Assembly (NCBI RefSeq): GCF_029227915.1
Contig: NC_079879.1
Location: 6,636,001-6,700,000, forward strand
Direction: 5' to 3'
DNA length: 64,000 nucleotides
DNA from: Hydractinia symbiolongicarpus
Lineage: Eukaryota; Cnidaria; Hydrozoa; Anthoathecata; Hydractiniidae
Of the stretch, positions 1-12,663 are shown in pieces (position 1 is the stretch's first letter; each line of letters opens with the position of its first letter). Under the pieces are notes generated by a model that was not told the DNA's origin, did not search any database, and worked only from the letters and a program-made list of their open reading frames with translations. A program made the translations under genes and the position numbers.

Positions 1-3000
1 TGTTTCATAGTTTTGTAGCGCTAGTAAAAACAGACAAAGATTTCATAGAATTTTAAATGTTTGAATGTAGGAGATACTTCAACTATTTTTTGCCTACATT
101 TATTAATAACAAAGTGAACCACGGTTATTTTTGTGATAAGAGCTCTCTGTGGATACATGACAGCCATTTATATTATACCTATACTAAGCGGTCCACCTGA
201 ACAAGCAAGCGGCACGGTGTACCTGTATTAACTACTTAATTGAGCATCGCGTACCATCTATTGTTTGTCCGATCAATAATTTGATAATATTTACATGTAT
301 TTATCCTGCAAAATTAAATATGATGGGCGACTCTTTTAGCTCTGACAGAGTAACAACCCTTGTGTTTTTATTGACCAAAAGAGCAAACAGCCATTGTTTA
401 TCTTTTATTGAAATGATAAATAACACGTAACACCACAGAGCTGCACTAAGTTGAGCAAAAGCTATAGACATGTCCCCTGGAGATAGCTGCTCTGCTGCTT
501 GTGCGACAGAAATTTAGTTGGTACTCATACCAAATGTTCCACGCAGACATGTAAAATGGTTCACAAATGTTAATTGCTTGATCGACGAATAATTTGGCAG
601 CCTTCACTAGTATTTTATCCCACGAAACTGTTGGACAATTGTTTTAGCTCTGACAGGGTAACAACCTGGATTGTCTGGGAAAAGAATTTCACAAGTGCTT
701 GTTCGATTTTTAAAGTTTATCAATCAATAACATGGGCCTTTTTAAGAACCAGGAGATTTCGTAAAGCCTTTTAGGTGTTCTTATTTTTACCCTAAAACTA
801 CTATTTCTTCTTGTTATAATTTTGAGAACTTTAAACACATTAAAAAATTTTGCACTTTAAAATCGTGTTGCAATATCACTGAAAGTGAATTTGCGAAGAT
901 TTCTGTGGAAAATGTCCGGTGGAAATCAGTATATTTCCAGCCTTACCATTCTTCTTATTGTGGTTTTAATTTTGAGCAATTTCCAGATGTGGTTTTTGTT
1001 AATAAGTTTACTAGTTTACGAGAAAGGTATAAAATATGCATGGAACAAGTTTAATTTTATGAAACTAAAATATGGGAGTTAAGACTGAAAAAACAAAACA
1101 CTAAAATAGAATTAAGATGGTTCAGAAATGCGATTTATTTTAAGTAAGATTTTCATAAGTACTTTGCTTCTCCCAACGGAAAACTTTTATATTTGGTCTT
1201 GATAGTGGCTTTGCAGAATTGATTCAAAACGTATCTCTAAATCTTCTGTTAGGGGGGAATTTAGCAGTAGAAATGTCAATTAACACTTTCCGTGGCAATA
1301 TTTTAAACCTTGCTGTATATATGGCACAAAAATAGTATTTTTGTTGCAAACTTACACGATTGCATCTACCATCGGCGTTTTTGTTTTTTTAATATTGACT
1401 GAAGTTGTGGCACTTTTTAGCTTAAGCGAAAAGTACAGCCTTACCGTTGGGATACCAAAACAGCTGAAATTGTTGCAAGTACTTGAATTTCCTTGATACA
1501 AGATAATATAAAACTGGACATATGACAAGTCTATGAATAGGAACAGTTTGGTAAGTGGTACATCAAATTTCAATTAGGTTATCTTGTAGTACTAGTCGCA
1601 AGTACGTCGAAATCCACACACAGATGCCATATTTGGCACAACCAGACAGACAGCATTATAATGTAAAAGCCGGGTAAAGGGCATTAAACACCAAGTTGAG
1701 CGCTTAACCCAGTTAAAATTTGCACATACCATGGTGGTGGAAAAGTATATAGTATGACGCACATTTACTGAATTATTATTCAAAAAACAACTTTCTTGCA
1801 ACAACAGGTTAAACAAAAAACACAGGATACAAACTTTTGTAATTCCATCACAGCAAAAACAGTAGCTCGATATTTTGTACTTTGCAGAATGATTTCTCTT
1901 AAAACTTTTGTTTTTTAAAAAACAAACAGAGCTTGTTGGAAATTCATTTAGTTCGGAAAAATAATCTTTCCACAACTTCGGGTTAGCAAAAACAATCACT
2001 CAAGTTTTATTATTTTCCGGAATAAGTTCACATCGGTGCACCCTTCATAATGTCTTAATTTTAAAGCATAACTTTCTCGCAACTTGCTGTAAATAAGAAA
2101 AAACAGAGCCTGTAGCGACAGACTATTACCATGTCTAACTAAAACAGTTTACGCAGCTTTGTAAAAATCAGATTGAGGAAGATAGTACAGTATCAAAAGG
2201 TCTTTTACTGAACTGAATAAAAACTTTGGCTGAGATGCTTCTTGCAATGCACGTTTGTAGCCAAAATTGTAAAACAAAATATTTCACAAAGTATATGACA
2301 ATACATTCAACATCCAATTTCAACATCACCACTTCTAAAGCAAAAGAAACTTTTTTTGATAGCTAGGATTTTTGCACGTTCCCTCGTCGGCATGTCGAGG
2401 GCGCAAAGAACTTGGATTGGTTAGTCATAAAACTCCGTGTATGTGATAAGACTACGCACTAGCAGTCAAAATGAATTTTTCGTGCGCAGTTTAGCACGAC
2501 CCTCTTTTTGTCGAGGAACAGACAGGCATAGTTAGTATTAAGCAGTTGTTAAAATTATATTTTCTGTGAGGGTACAGCTTGTCTCTGACCGAGGGGTTAG
2601 GAGATTTTAAAAAATAGAACCTCTGAATTGCCAGAAGAGTCATCGAAGCAAGGGAGTTTTAAAGCGGCGAGGAAATGATATTATTTTCTTGTTCAATCTT
2701 CCTCCATGGTTTCCATAGTCCAAACCATTGTTACACTTGCCTAAGCAATGTTCGCACAAGAAGCAGAAGATAAACTCCTCATTAAGCCAACGGCTAAGCT
2801 TTTACTAAATACTTGTCGGTTTTCTTACTGTCATGGTCTAATGTAGCTGTAAGCGGCTATGGATGTTTATTTAATTTCAGTTTAATTAACCACACATACT
2901 GTGTGCTTTTGTCAATATTCATTTTAATAGGAAATCTCGCATGTTTTAAATTGACTTGATACATCAGCATAAAGTGGTTTTACCAGATAACGTGAAGTAG

Positions 3001-4474
3001 CTAAATTTTTGCATTTCACCAAATGATTTAGCTACTTGGATATTAATTTTATTGCTATTATCCGGATTCAGGTTCTGTGATTTTAACATTTGCTACAAAT
3101 TACCTTGTTTTGATATTAACTTTTAAATTTGTAGATACCATGCATTCTCCCCAAATACTGTAAAAAACTATTTGCGTAGTCGTTGAAAAAAGTCGGCAAT
3201 AAAATCATGTCACTTTGACATATTTTAATCACTTTTTCCGACTAAATTTTGAAAAATATTCTTTTTTGTCGACTAATTTGTAGATCGAAAATGATAACAA
3301 AATTTTGTATTTCCCATCCTTTTTTCTTTAAATAAAGACAATTCCAACTTTTTCTCTGCTACCAAGCTTGAAACATTATTAAAAACAAGGCCAGCACAGA
3401 GACTGATACCAAGTTGTTTTACGTGTTCTCTTATTAATGTTATTGTATTATAGATACTGTATTGAAAAATAGGCATAAAATGAAAATATCGGCAAAAATT
3501 GTTGGTCGGCAAAGATAATAGTCAATTAGCAAAAACTTGCTCACTTTTTGCCGACCTTTTTACCGAGATGATTCTGGTATTGAAATATGTTTGTACTTGA
3601 CATAATCCAGTTTAAACTTTTAAATATTTGATTCCAATGTTGATTAATTTGACAGACCTACGTAACTGATAAATTAACTAGTGCATCAAACAAAGAACAA
3701 AGTTAAATCATGTGTGATTCCAATTAAACGATACAGCTCGCCATGTTAAATGGTAAAATTTATTTTGAATTATTTCAGCAGGTGAGGTTTGTAAGCGAAT
3801 TACGAAAATCAAGAAATGACCTTCTCGGTCAACAATAGACTCTGGTTGAGTTTATAAGCTAAGTGTTGGAACATCTTGCAGTTATAATAAACTCAACTGT
3901 AATAAACTCGGGATTTGTGTTTTTGATTTGCTCCTTCCAGAGCCATCTTTTTACTATGTCGTTACACATTTTTTAAGGATACATAAAACACTTAAATCGT
4001 TAGCTATTTTTGTTAAATCTTTGATTTTTAATCATTGGAAAGCTTATAAATCATAGAAAATTTATTTCAAATAGAAGATACAAAAGGTAAAAAGGGGGGA
4101 AATATAAAACAACAAATTTCTGAGTTCTAAGTTCTTCACTCTATGCCTCTCTAAGCTAAAAATATGAAGACAAATTTTAATGTTTTCTATATGCTGAGCT
4201 CACTAGAACGATTTTTTGCTTGAAAATAAATTGTGAAGGTTAAAAACAATAGGGAAAACCAATTTCTCGATGTAAATTCGGGATAACGTTTTAGTATTCG
4301 ATTAGCTTTCAATGTCTTAGACCTGAGGATTGACAACTCAAAAAATTGTGCAATATTTTTTAATTCTTTTCAGCTCACTATTTTATGACAAAAAATCCTT
4401 ACATTCGACATGAAAAATGTGTCTGGCTTTCAAAAAATATGTAATTCTGTATCAATTTATTTTGCAGTTAAAGT
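1..4474. other. AT-rich intergenic stretch, no gene recognised
   Basis: I see no supported coding region. Around 260-680 two diverged stretches sharing a TTTTAGCTCTGACAG core lie about 306 bp apart (near 335 and 641), a decayed tandem duplication. Around 2379-2522 a GTTCCCTCG/CGAGGAAC inverted motif could be a small palindromic element. Around 3183-3560 the motif GTCGGCAA recurs on both strands next to runs of A or T. A 135-codon frame on the - strand at 1592-1999 has no recognisable motif and is treated as chance. Confidence 0.5.
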
Positions 4475-5165
4475 GGCTACAAAACGGCTGTTGATTTTTG
4501 ACTTTAGTGACTTACACGAAAGTTAAGCTAACAGCGGTGAAAAAAATTTATGATCACTGAGGACAAAAACAGAAACTAAAATATCATATTGGACATGCAA
4601 ATATAACTGGAAATAACATAAAAATCCCTAGACATCCATGATTTATTCGATATAAGTACTAACCTCGCTTTTAACTCAAACTTTCTAATAAAATAAACTT
4701 CCAGCCTTATAAGCTAGCTAGCTAGCTTTATCCTTCGAAATTATGCATAAAAACATATTAGTTTATTGTACATAAAGCCAGTCTAAGCAACAACAACAAA
4801 TGGCTTTAAAATCTTTTCAGAGTTATTAATTACTAGTAACATTTTTTAATAAATACAGATCCTCGTGTTGTCTCTGTTCCCTCGTCAAAACAAACTTTCG
4901 ATTTACTGATATTTAATATATTTTACAGATCGTAATTTATTTTACCGCTAAGAGAATACTAAAGGAAAATTTTTCTTTTTTTAAAAGTAAAAATTTAAAA
5001 GTAGCGAATTTATCATACAAAATAACTACTTATAAATAGGTTGTCTAGACGTCTTGTCGTTCTAAAGCGTGTAAAATTTGTTGCATCTTGACCTTTTAGG
5101 TGGTCCGTTTATTACACGCCATTTTTCAGAATGCGCGGGCATCGAGCTTATTGAATCGTATCGCA
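4475..5165 (+). repeat. Dispersed repeat, copy 1 (partner at 16994-17672)
   Basis: This ~690-bp stretch aligns by eye along its whole length with 16994-17672 in the same orientation. Both begin with GCTAC-AAACGGCTGTT, share GACTTACACGAAAGT, GAGGACAAAAAC, a CTAGCTAGCT block, GTCAAAACAAACTTT and GGTCTAGACGTCT-like segments, and end near a TTTATTACACGC block followed by AAGCTTAT or GAGCTTAT. Point changes and small indels are frequent. No coding frame is conserved, so it is most likely a non-autonomous transposable element. Ends are estimates. Confidence 0.7.
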
Positions 5166-8100
5166 GTCCATTTCCTCTTTTAGAAAATAAAAATGTGTAA
5201 TGAAAATCAAGGAAATAGAGCCAATATTCTTAACATGGGTGAAAATGGGTGTTTATGTAGCCTTGACAAAAAAATCAACTTTAAATGTAAGAAATGATGC
5301 CGTGACCTACCCCCGCTTCGCCTTACAAAATCTTTTTCGTAGTCTCTCATATTTTAATTATATAATTACAATCAAATGTGCTTGGTAAGAATCTTCTCAT
5401 TTATATTTTTTTCCTTACACAAAAGCCAATATCAGCACCGCAACCGTGCCTAAAATTTAATTTCGACAAAAGAAAAAAAATAATCAATTTAGGATCGTTC
5501 AAAAATCATTCTAGGTTCAAAGAGACAGTTTCTTCAACATCGATGGGAAAGACAAGGCTGTAGTGTTGAAGTTGTGAGTTCTCTTTAAAATAACATTGAA
5601 ACAAAATGTCTGCATGCGTGAACTATGTTGAAATAACGTGAAGTTAACCGGATTTGAGAAACAAGGGACGATGTAGCAGTTTTGCAAGAGCTATAGTTTG
5701 TAGTAGGAAATTACTATGTGATAAAGGAGGACGGAAGGTGACGAACGTGAGTGACAATCATAGCCGAACTGACAAAACATTGTGAAATATTAAGGTCAAT
5801 CTAGAACACGTACGTACAATTATTATGCTAATAGTAATTATATATATAAGATATATTGAGGAAAGAAACAACAAAAAAATGTAGTTTTGATTTAAAACGG
5901 CGCCGATGTTGATGCAGGTTTTAAAGGTTATACCATCGTCATTTCTTGACAGTTCATATCGCATATCTAAATACACCTACAGTTAGACATGACACGCATT
6001 TAATTGCAATATAATTCTGACGTATTAATGTCACCTTAGGGCTTCTCGTTCTCACTCCCATTCGAGACAAAAGTTTAATTGTATTTGACCAGGGGTAATC
6101 GATTTCTCATGACAAAAATGAGTTATGGAAGTTTTCACACCTCCTTTTGTTTCGAATCAAGAATCAAGATTTTTTGCTCTTGAAATTTTATAATAAATAG
6201 TGTTTAAACCCAAAATTAATAAACTTTTTATCCTTTACGCTCTGTTCAGAGTCATTTTTTTATAAGCAACCACGGTTTGAATACAAAAAGCAACTAGCTT
6301 TGGTCCTTGCTCAGTTAAGGTCGAAGGAAAAGGGAGATAAGGTCCAAGTTTTATTACCAAGAAGAAAATATATTTTTAACCCTACACCTAACAAAACTTC
6401 CCAGAAGCCATTTATTAGTCAATTATAGTCTTAAATAGAATGATGACCATGACAGGACTGTCGAGCTTGAAAGTTTGCAATATCTTTAGGTTTCTCTTTT
6501 GTTGGCCCTCCACTTTAAATTACTTTGCACCTCCTGGAATCCCGAATATCTAACTAAAGACCAGTTATTTTATAAAAAAATCATGTATTATGTCACAGAG
6601 GAAAACTAACGAGAACTATTTTTATTATTATTATTATTGTTGTTTATTTTTTTCTTGTTGTCGTTGGAGTTGATATCATGCACGTCAAAATCATCTATGC
6701 GGTAAATTCGAGAATTCTCGTCAAATGAAACACTGATCATCAGTCAGTGTTACGTTTTAATAGCATAGAGGCGAGGTCTAAAACCTTTAACGATATGTCA
6801 TACATAGTTTGAGAGTTATAAACCGCTAATGCATCATAAAAATTCATAAAGTTTTGCCCCATGCTATTTTTTAAAACATTAATAGGATCATAAAAATACA
6901 TATCAAGGTGATGTTAAAAAATGTCTAATAGTAGTGTCAGGGTGCTTTAAGAAACGCCGAAACTAATCGCAGCTTAATGATGTTTTTTATAACATATTAT
7001 CGTTTGTTTTGAAGAAATTTGTTACTATTAAATGTAATTATTGCCAGGGCGGAAAGCTTGGAGTTAACATTTGATACAAAAGAAGAATGTGTGATACGCA
7101 CACCGCTGCTGCCGCGTAACTCAAACCTCCAGAGGATTTAAAAAGTTAGAGTTAAAAAAGGTTTGAGTTGAGCGATTATTAACAAAAAAAATAATAATGG
7201 CAAAATGAGTGACGTACAGTGTGAAACAAAAGGTTATATCGTTCTTTAAATAATCATAAAACTTTAAACATAAAATAAATATTACAATATATAAGTTAAC
7301 TCTTGAAGCATTTTTGAAGGACTATACTTCTCTTGATCTGTTCACTTTCTGTCAACCACAAAACAAAAGTTCTTCCAACTACACTGCAGGACAGACACAA
7401 TATAATGACATTTTAAAAAAGAATCTAAAAGATTAACGTGGTTGGTATCTTTTGGTTGTTTAAACGGCAATAAATTTTGGGTTTTATCACTTCTTTATTA
7501 CAGACAAAAAAAGAGGTTTTTTTTACAAATAAAGTAACTTTAATCATGCAAAACAAAAACAAAAAAAATAACCTGCTTAAGCGAGATCCCGCTACAAGTA
7601 TGCCCAGATCTTGGTTAGGCGGTTATTTATTTAACATATGAACGCAAAACTTTTTTTACTAGAAAAATACTTCTAAGGGGGGATCTCGAACCCGCGTAGA
7701 GATCTATTTGGAAATAATCAAATGATAAATTAAACTAAGAATAAGTAATAAATTAATATATATGCAATAATTTGGTCTTTTTTGCAATATTTGTTATATA
7801 AATCATTACGTAACAAGCTAAATACACTTTGAAAACCCAATCCTATTGCAGACAGCCAATAAAAAGATTACAGTGATTGATAATTTTAAATTTATATATT
7901 CAAAATAAATTTAAAATTAAATAAATAATTAAATCTTATTTAGTTCACTTTTTATTATTGACTATTTAATAATGAACGAAAAATGAACTTGCTTTTTGGT
8001 AAAATATTTTATTCTGGCTAGGTACAACGCTCACCACTCAAAGAAAAATGTTAATATTTGTTCGTGCATGACCAAGCACAGGGATAGTGACGTCACGTGA

Positions 8101-10020
8101 AAAGTATTTTTCTTTCAATTACGTATTAAAGAACACCGACCGCCCATTTAAATTCTTCTCGTAATTTACAAAAAGCACTAAACCAATCAGATTCCAAATA
8201 TAACACAATTAATGAGACAATTTGGCCCATGCCAAACTACGTACAAACTTAGGACTATATCCTCTTGGCACGTTTCCTACTACTTGTATTGTACTCGTAC
8301 AATACCTTGTTTCAATTAGTTTTTGAATTTAATAGCAGTTTTCACTTAACCATTTCAATCATCCCCAAGAGTCTGAAAAACGCGGCATATCTTCCTAGTC
8401 AAGGACTTAATGCACACAAAATAATAAATGCTAAATTTTTTTTAAAACAATTTCACCTCATGTCTTTTGAAACAGTGTATCAGCTTAATGTCATTGAAGT
8501 TAACATCGATTAAGCCCAAATATTTTTTTTATACATTTTAATGAAATTTAACGTATCAATGGAGCCTTAAAACATTCCTCTGAAATATAATATAACCTTC
8601 ACCAACTACAATTCATGGCCTATATAAAAAATCAAAATAAAACAATGGAATATTAACTGATTTTTACCTTGTCGCTCTTAAATATGCCTACAATTCAAAG
8701 GTTGCATAACAAGATATCAATGAGAATGTATCTCTCCTTAAAGATGGTCCCACTTGGTTAGTGTCTTTGTTGTGGCTAAACTTAATTGTATCTCGTTCGA
8801 CGTGAGTGGATAGTAGCCATAAAACAATCAGAAACTTCTAATTATAGCGTTTTACAAAGAGAAATCTTAACTATAGTCTCGATTAGTCATTTTGTATATT
8901 GTGTGCGCTGCGTTTGGTGCACGACGAAGAAAATTGATGCTCAATTTAGTAAAATGAATATAATAGCAAGGCTGGTTACACACAGTAGTTCATCTAGAAC
9001 TGCAGCACGATGGAAAATTGTTTAATTCCCCAATGTAGGTCATTAAAATTCTTGGGAAAGTTTTATAACATAGTAATGATAAGAACAATATGTGAATCTC
9101 CTGTAAAAGTCAAACTTTAGCAGACTCTTCTACTGCATTAACTTCTTTAAACATTCTTAAAACAAGATTGGAAAAACTCTCCAAACTGCAGAGTTTTATA
9201 GATCTGACAGAGTTTAAGTTTGTATGAAGTTTAGGAAAAGTCATTGCTAAACAAGAAATTGTTAGTGTAAAGCAAGCATAAGGCTAGCTAATTGTTCTCT
9301 GGAATAATTCAAAATAATGCGTGGTGATGGTCATAATAGCTTTCTAACGTGTTCACAATTAACGATCTTATTCTGTAATTAACTGCAAAGGACATTAAAT
9401 TAATCGATACAGCTACCGGAATTGGAACATCCTGTTGGAAAGAAAAGCCCGATTTTTAAAGATTTTATTTCTTTTAATTCTATTGAATTTGATTAATTAT
9501 ATAAGTGTGCTTATAATTAGGTTGCCATCCAGACTAACAGACCGTGACTAGTTCCTTTGTCATTGAATGATGCAGCGCTTTTTTTCTTTGTGGCCAATAA
9601 CACCATTTTAACATTTTTGATTTAGATTTCTCGTCATGTCATTAGTTCAAAAGAAATGTTTAACATTTGTTGATCTTGTAAAACGATAAAATAAGCGATA
9701 AAAAACTTTTAAGGATGTCAAAATAAATGGACAAACTTTTTAGTTCTCATCCTGTCACTAGTTAATTAGGATTTTATAGTTCTTCATAAAAAAGAAACAA
9801 TGTATAAAATGCAAACTTGACGTATAAATAAATACAACTGGAAATTGTTAAGGAAACACAATGTCCGCAACAAAAAATTACTTATTTTATTATAAAGAAA
9901 ACCTGTACCTTTTATTACGTTTGGCGCCCCTCGTAAAAAAGAATTACGAGCTACTACCACGGTCAAGGTTATAAATCATTTATAATTGATTAACGCATGA
10001 TTGACGCTGTTTAATTAATG
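5166..10020. other. AT-rich intergenic stretch, no gene recognised
   Basis: Open frames here are short (at most ~82 codons) and lack recognisable motifs. A TTATTATTATTATTATTG run sits near 6620-6640 and a TATATATAAG run near 5840. Around 7575-7705 there is a GAGATCCCGC ... GATCTCGAACCCGCG pair that looks like a decayed repeat. Nothing else could be supported. Confidence 0.45.
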
Positions 10021-10033
10021 CTGACAAAAAGCA

Positions 10034-10042
10034 TTTAAATAG
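10034..10042 (+). promoter_or_regulatory. Possible TATA box of the first six-cysteine peptide gene
   Basis: TTTAAATAG lies about 95 bp upstream of the proposed start codon at 10133. If used, transcription would start near 10065-10070, leaving a 5' leader of about 65 nt. This is inferred from spacing and composition only; AT-rich DNA gives such matches often. Confidence 0.3.
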
Positions 10043-10132
10043 AAACTTTGGTATTAGCGACATTAGCTTTAATCGACAAACAACGCAGGTTTGAAACACA
10101 TCGAATCAAAACTTTTAACGAAAGTTTGCAAA

Positions 10133-12663
10133 ATGAGTATGTTTTCTGGTTTTTAAGTTTTTCTTCGTCAATTTTTACGCTGAATTATATTAGTGTATAT
10201 CCAAGATCGGATAATTGTGATTGTTAGTATATTTAGTGTATTTTATATTTAGACGTAAAAAGATCTATCCTTTGTGCTTTTATTCTTATATCAATGGTGT
10301 GCATTTCTTTAGGAAAACCGGTAAGTCATTTTTTCTTTCTGTAATTAGGTGAGATACTTTACGGACACATTTTTTATAGTCTTAAGGATATCTTGGCAAG
10401 GAACAGACGGAATCAGCAACGTGTAGTTAAAATTCAATTCAATTTAATTTGAAGTTAATTATTTTCATTTAATGGTTAAGGAAAAAAGATCATGGTTAGA
10501 TGTCCTAGTTTCAAAAGTAGAAAGTACCAACATTTCCAAAATTAGAAAAAAGATATTTTTCCTTTCTGCTAACATAGTTTAAAATTGTTAAATCTAAACG
10601 CTTTTGCTAAGTCATGCTTAGTTATCTATAAATCTATAAATGACATTTACTCCAAACGAAATTATTTTCTTAAAAGTAGAGAAGTAACCTTTTAAGAACC
10701 CTGTTGTCATATGGTTAAAAAGATAGATTAGTTTTGTCTAAACCATTTTAACCTGTAAACTATTTTTCCCCAAAGTCAAATGGACAAATAACTCAGCAAA
10801 AACATGATTTGTTCTTTACGTAAATGTATTTCTCCAATTTTTTCTTAAACATTGTGTAGAGAGAACAATACTACGTCGTCAGTTGTTATTCTTCTGACTC
10901 TAAAAGTGTGAAAGGGGGCTGGACAATCTACTTCCTCTGCATCATATGTTGTATATCTGCATGTAACAAACGAGGTGGCAGTATCATAGTTTTTTTTACT
11001 ACCCAACACGGATTAGATCCGCAGCATGTGAAAACTGAGCAGGGATTACACCATTTAGAACAGTTAGAACCTAAACATCTCTAACCATACGTGTTTTATG
11101 TAGGGAAAGAAAACCGTTTGGATATAACGTTTTCCATTCTTTTAATAAAGCTAATTTATACAAACTAAAAATGTTTAAACGAATTAGATTACTTTGTGTT
11201 TTGACTTATCATTCAATCAGGTTAGAAAACGTTCACAAATACATTTTATTCTATCTTTTAAAGTCTCAAATCACCTTTTTCAGGGTAACGTAAAAGTAAA
11301 GCCAATTTATAAGATTTTTTATCCTCATTTGAAATGATCCGATTAAAAATATTTTCAGCATGGTCACTTCTTAGCTACGAAAACAACAAGGCCATTTCGA
11401 AGTCGTTAAAAATAGATGACGGCTTTAACTGCATACCATTAATGTAAATGTTTTCACCCAAAAATTAAAAAAATTGGTTACATTAATTTGCAGACCTAAC
11501 TCATAGCAACTATTACAGTCGAGTAACTATGTGCTTCAGAAGAAAGTGTTACGACAAAACGATGGAAACACTTTATATATTTAAATATATTTAACACCGA
11601 AGGATAAATTGTTACGGCGAAAATTTGTCATTGAACACATACAATACTAAAAGAGATAATTTTTAAGTTGGGCGCATGTGGTTATTTTTAGATATGGTTA
11701 TTCGCTTTTGCAACTTCTACTAAGGGGTCAGTTTTGGGGTAATAATGGTTTCAGACCTTGCGCTTAGATGGTGCGTAATTATATATTGGAGAGATTAGTG
11801 TGTTGCGTCAAGAGTAGAGAAAGGCACATAATGCGAAGAAAAAAAAATAGTGTTTTTATGTGGTGGGAAAAACAAATTACGTAATGTATTAGCTCGTACT
11901 GAACGTGTGTTGTAGATATTAATTCAAAACATTTTACTGTTCTAGTGACACTTCTTTGATTGCACACCCTTGTAGAAATAACGACTTGTCATAAAAGTAT
12001 AACTATAGATAATAACTCGACTAATATATCCCTAATCGCTAATATATTTCCTTTTTTCACAAATTAGATACATATCACTTTTATAAGTACCAGTATTCCG
12101 CAATTACAAGAAATTTACTTCCATTCTTTCTGTGAAAATCTCTAAATATGTAGTATGATAACTTTTAAGTCGGTCGCTTAAATAGAAAAGATGACCGAGA
12201 GAGAAAATAAGGGCAGAAACATGTAACATACAAAAATTGAGTATTTGGAGTTATGTAGCCTCAAAAGATCGATTCAATTATAAGACGTTTGATTTTATGA
12301 TACCTTCTTGTTTTAAAATGTCTATAAATTCTAATAACTGTTATATTTAATATATATAATATATATATTATATTTATTTTAATTTAGACTGCGGAAAAGC
12401 AGACTAGACCAACCGAACCAAGCGAACCAACCGAACCAAGCGAACCAACCGAACCAACCGAACCAACCAAACCAACTAAGCCCACGACCCCATTCAACCA
12501 GGACTGCAGTAAAATTTTATGGTTTAAACCATGTAACGCAAGCATCCCTGCTTATTTAGAATGTGGCGGAATAGCTTGTAAGAAGAAAGTAGCGTGCCAA
12601 CATAACAGGGCCTTTGACTTTCATTATTGTGTTGGCACCGAAAAAGGAGATTATAAACATTAA
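10133..12663 (+). CDS. Secreted six-cysteine peptide with Glu-Pro-Thr/Ser repeat linker (three coding exons)
   Basis: Unrecognised small secreted protein, assembled from three exons: 10133-10136 (ATG plus one base, donor GTATGT), 10253-10320 (acceptor TTTAG, donor GTAAGT) and 12388-12663 (acceptor TTTAG, stop TAA). Joined, they give 115 residues with no internal stop. Residues 1-24 start MNVKRS, continue as a hydrophobic stretch and end SLGKP at a phase-0 intron: a signal peptide. Next comes a linker of about nine EPT or EPS triplets, then a module with cysteines spaced C-x8-C-x9-C-x4-C-x5-C-x10-C, ending in a polar GDYKH tail. The 2067-bp second intron is long. Linker and cysteine layout match the gene at 50849-51348. 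Secretion is inferred; function (matrix, venom or defence peptide) is unknown. The four-base first coding exon is the least certain part. Confidence 0.68.
10860..11083 (+). other. Open frame without start codon inside intron 2 of the six-cysteine gene
   Basis: Between an in-frame TAG just before 10860 and a TAA ending at 11083 runs a ~74-codon frame without an internal Met. It contains a cysteine-rich hydrophobic patch (IYFLCIICCISAC) followed by a polar, His/Gln/Glu-rich part (GLHHLEQLEPKH). Base composition is less AT-rich than the flanks. It could be a decayed transposon exon, an unannotated cassette exon or chance. I recognise no family. Confidence 0.2.

Noticed and set aside
885-1082. 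65-codon frame with a hydrophobic, membrane-like stretch
   Set aside because: Isolated, no promoter or splice support, hydrophobic content is expected from T-rich DNA.
1592-1999. 135-codon frame on the - strand with many cysteines
   Set aside because: No signal peptide, no repeat or domain motif, low-complexity AT-driven composition; a frame this long is not improbable by chance over 64 kb, and no splice context supports it.
7672-7705. B-box-like GGGTTCGAGATCCCC on the - strand, possible tRNA or SINE
   Set aside because: No A box or tRNA arms upstream at the right distance.
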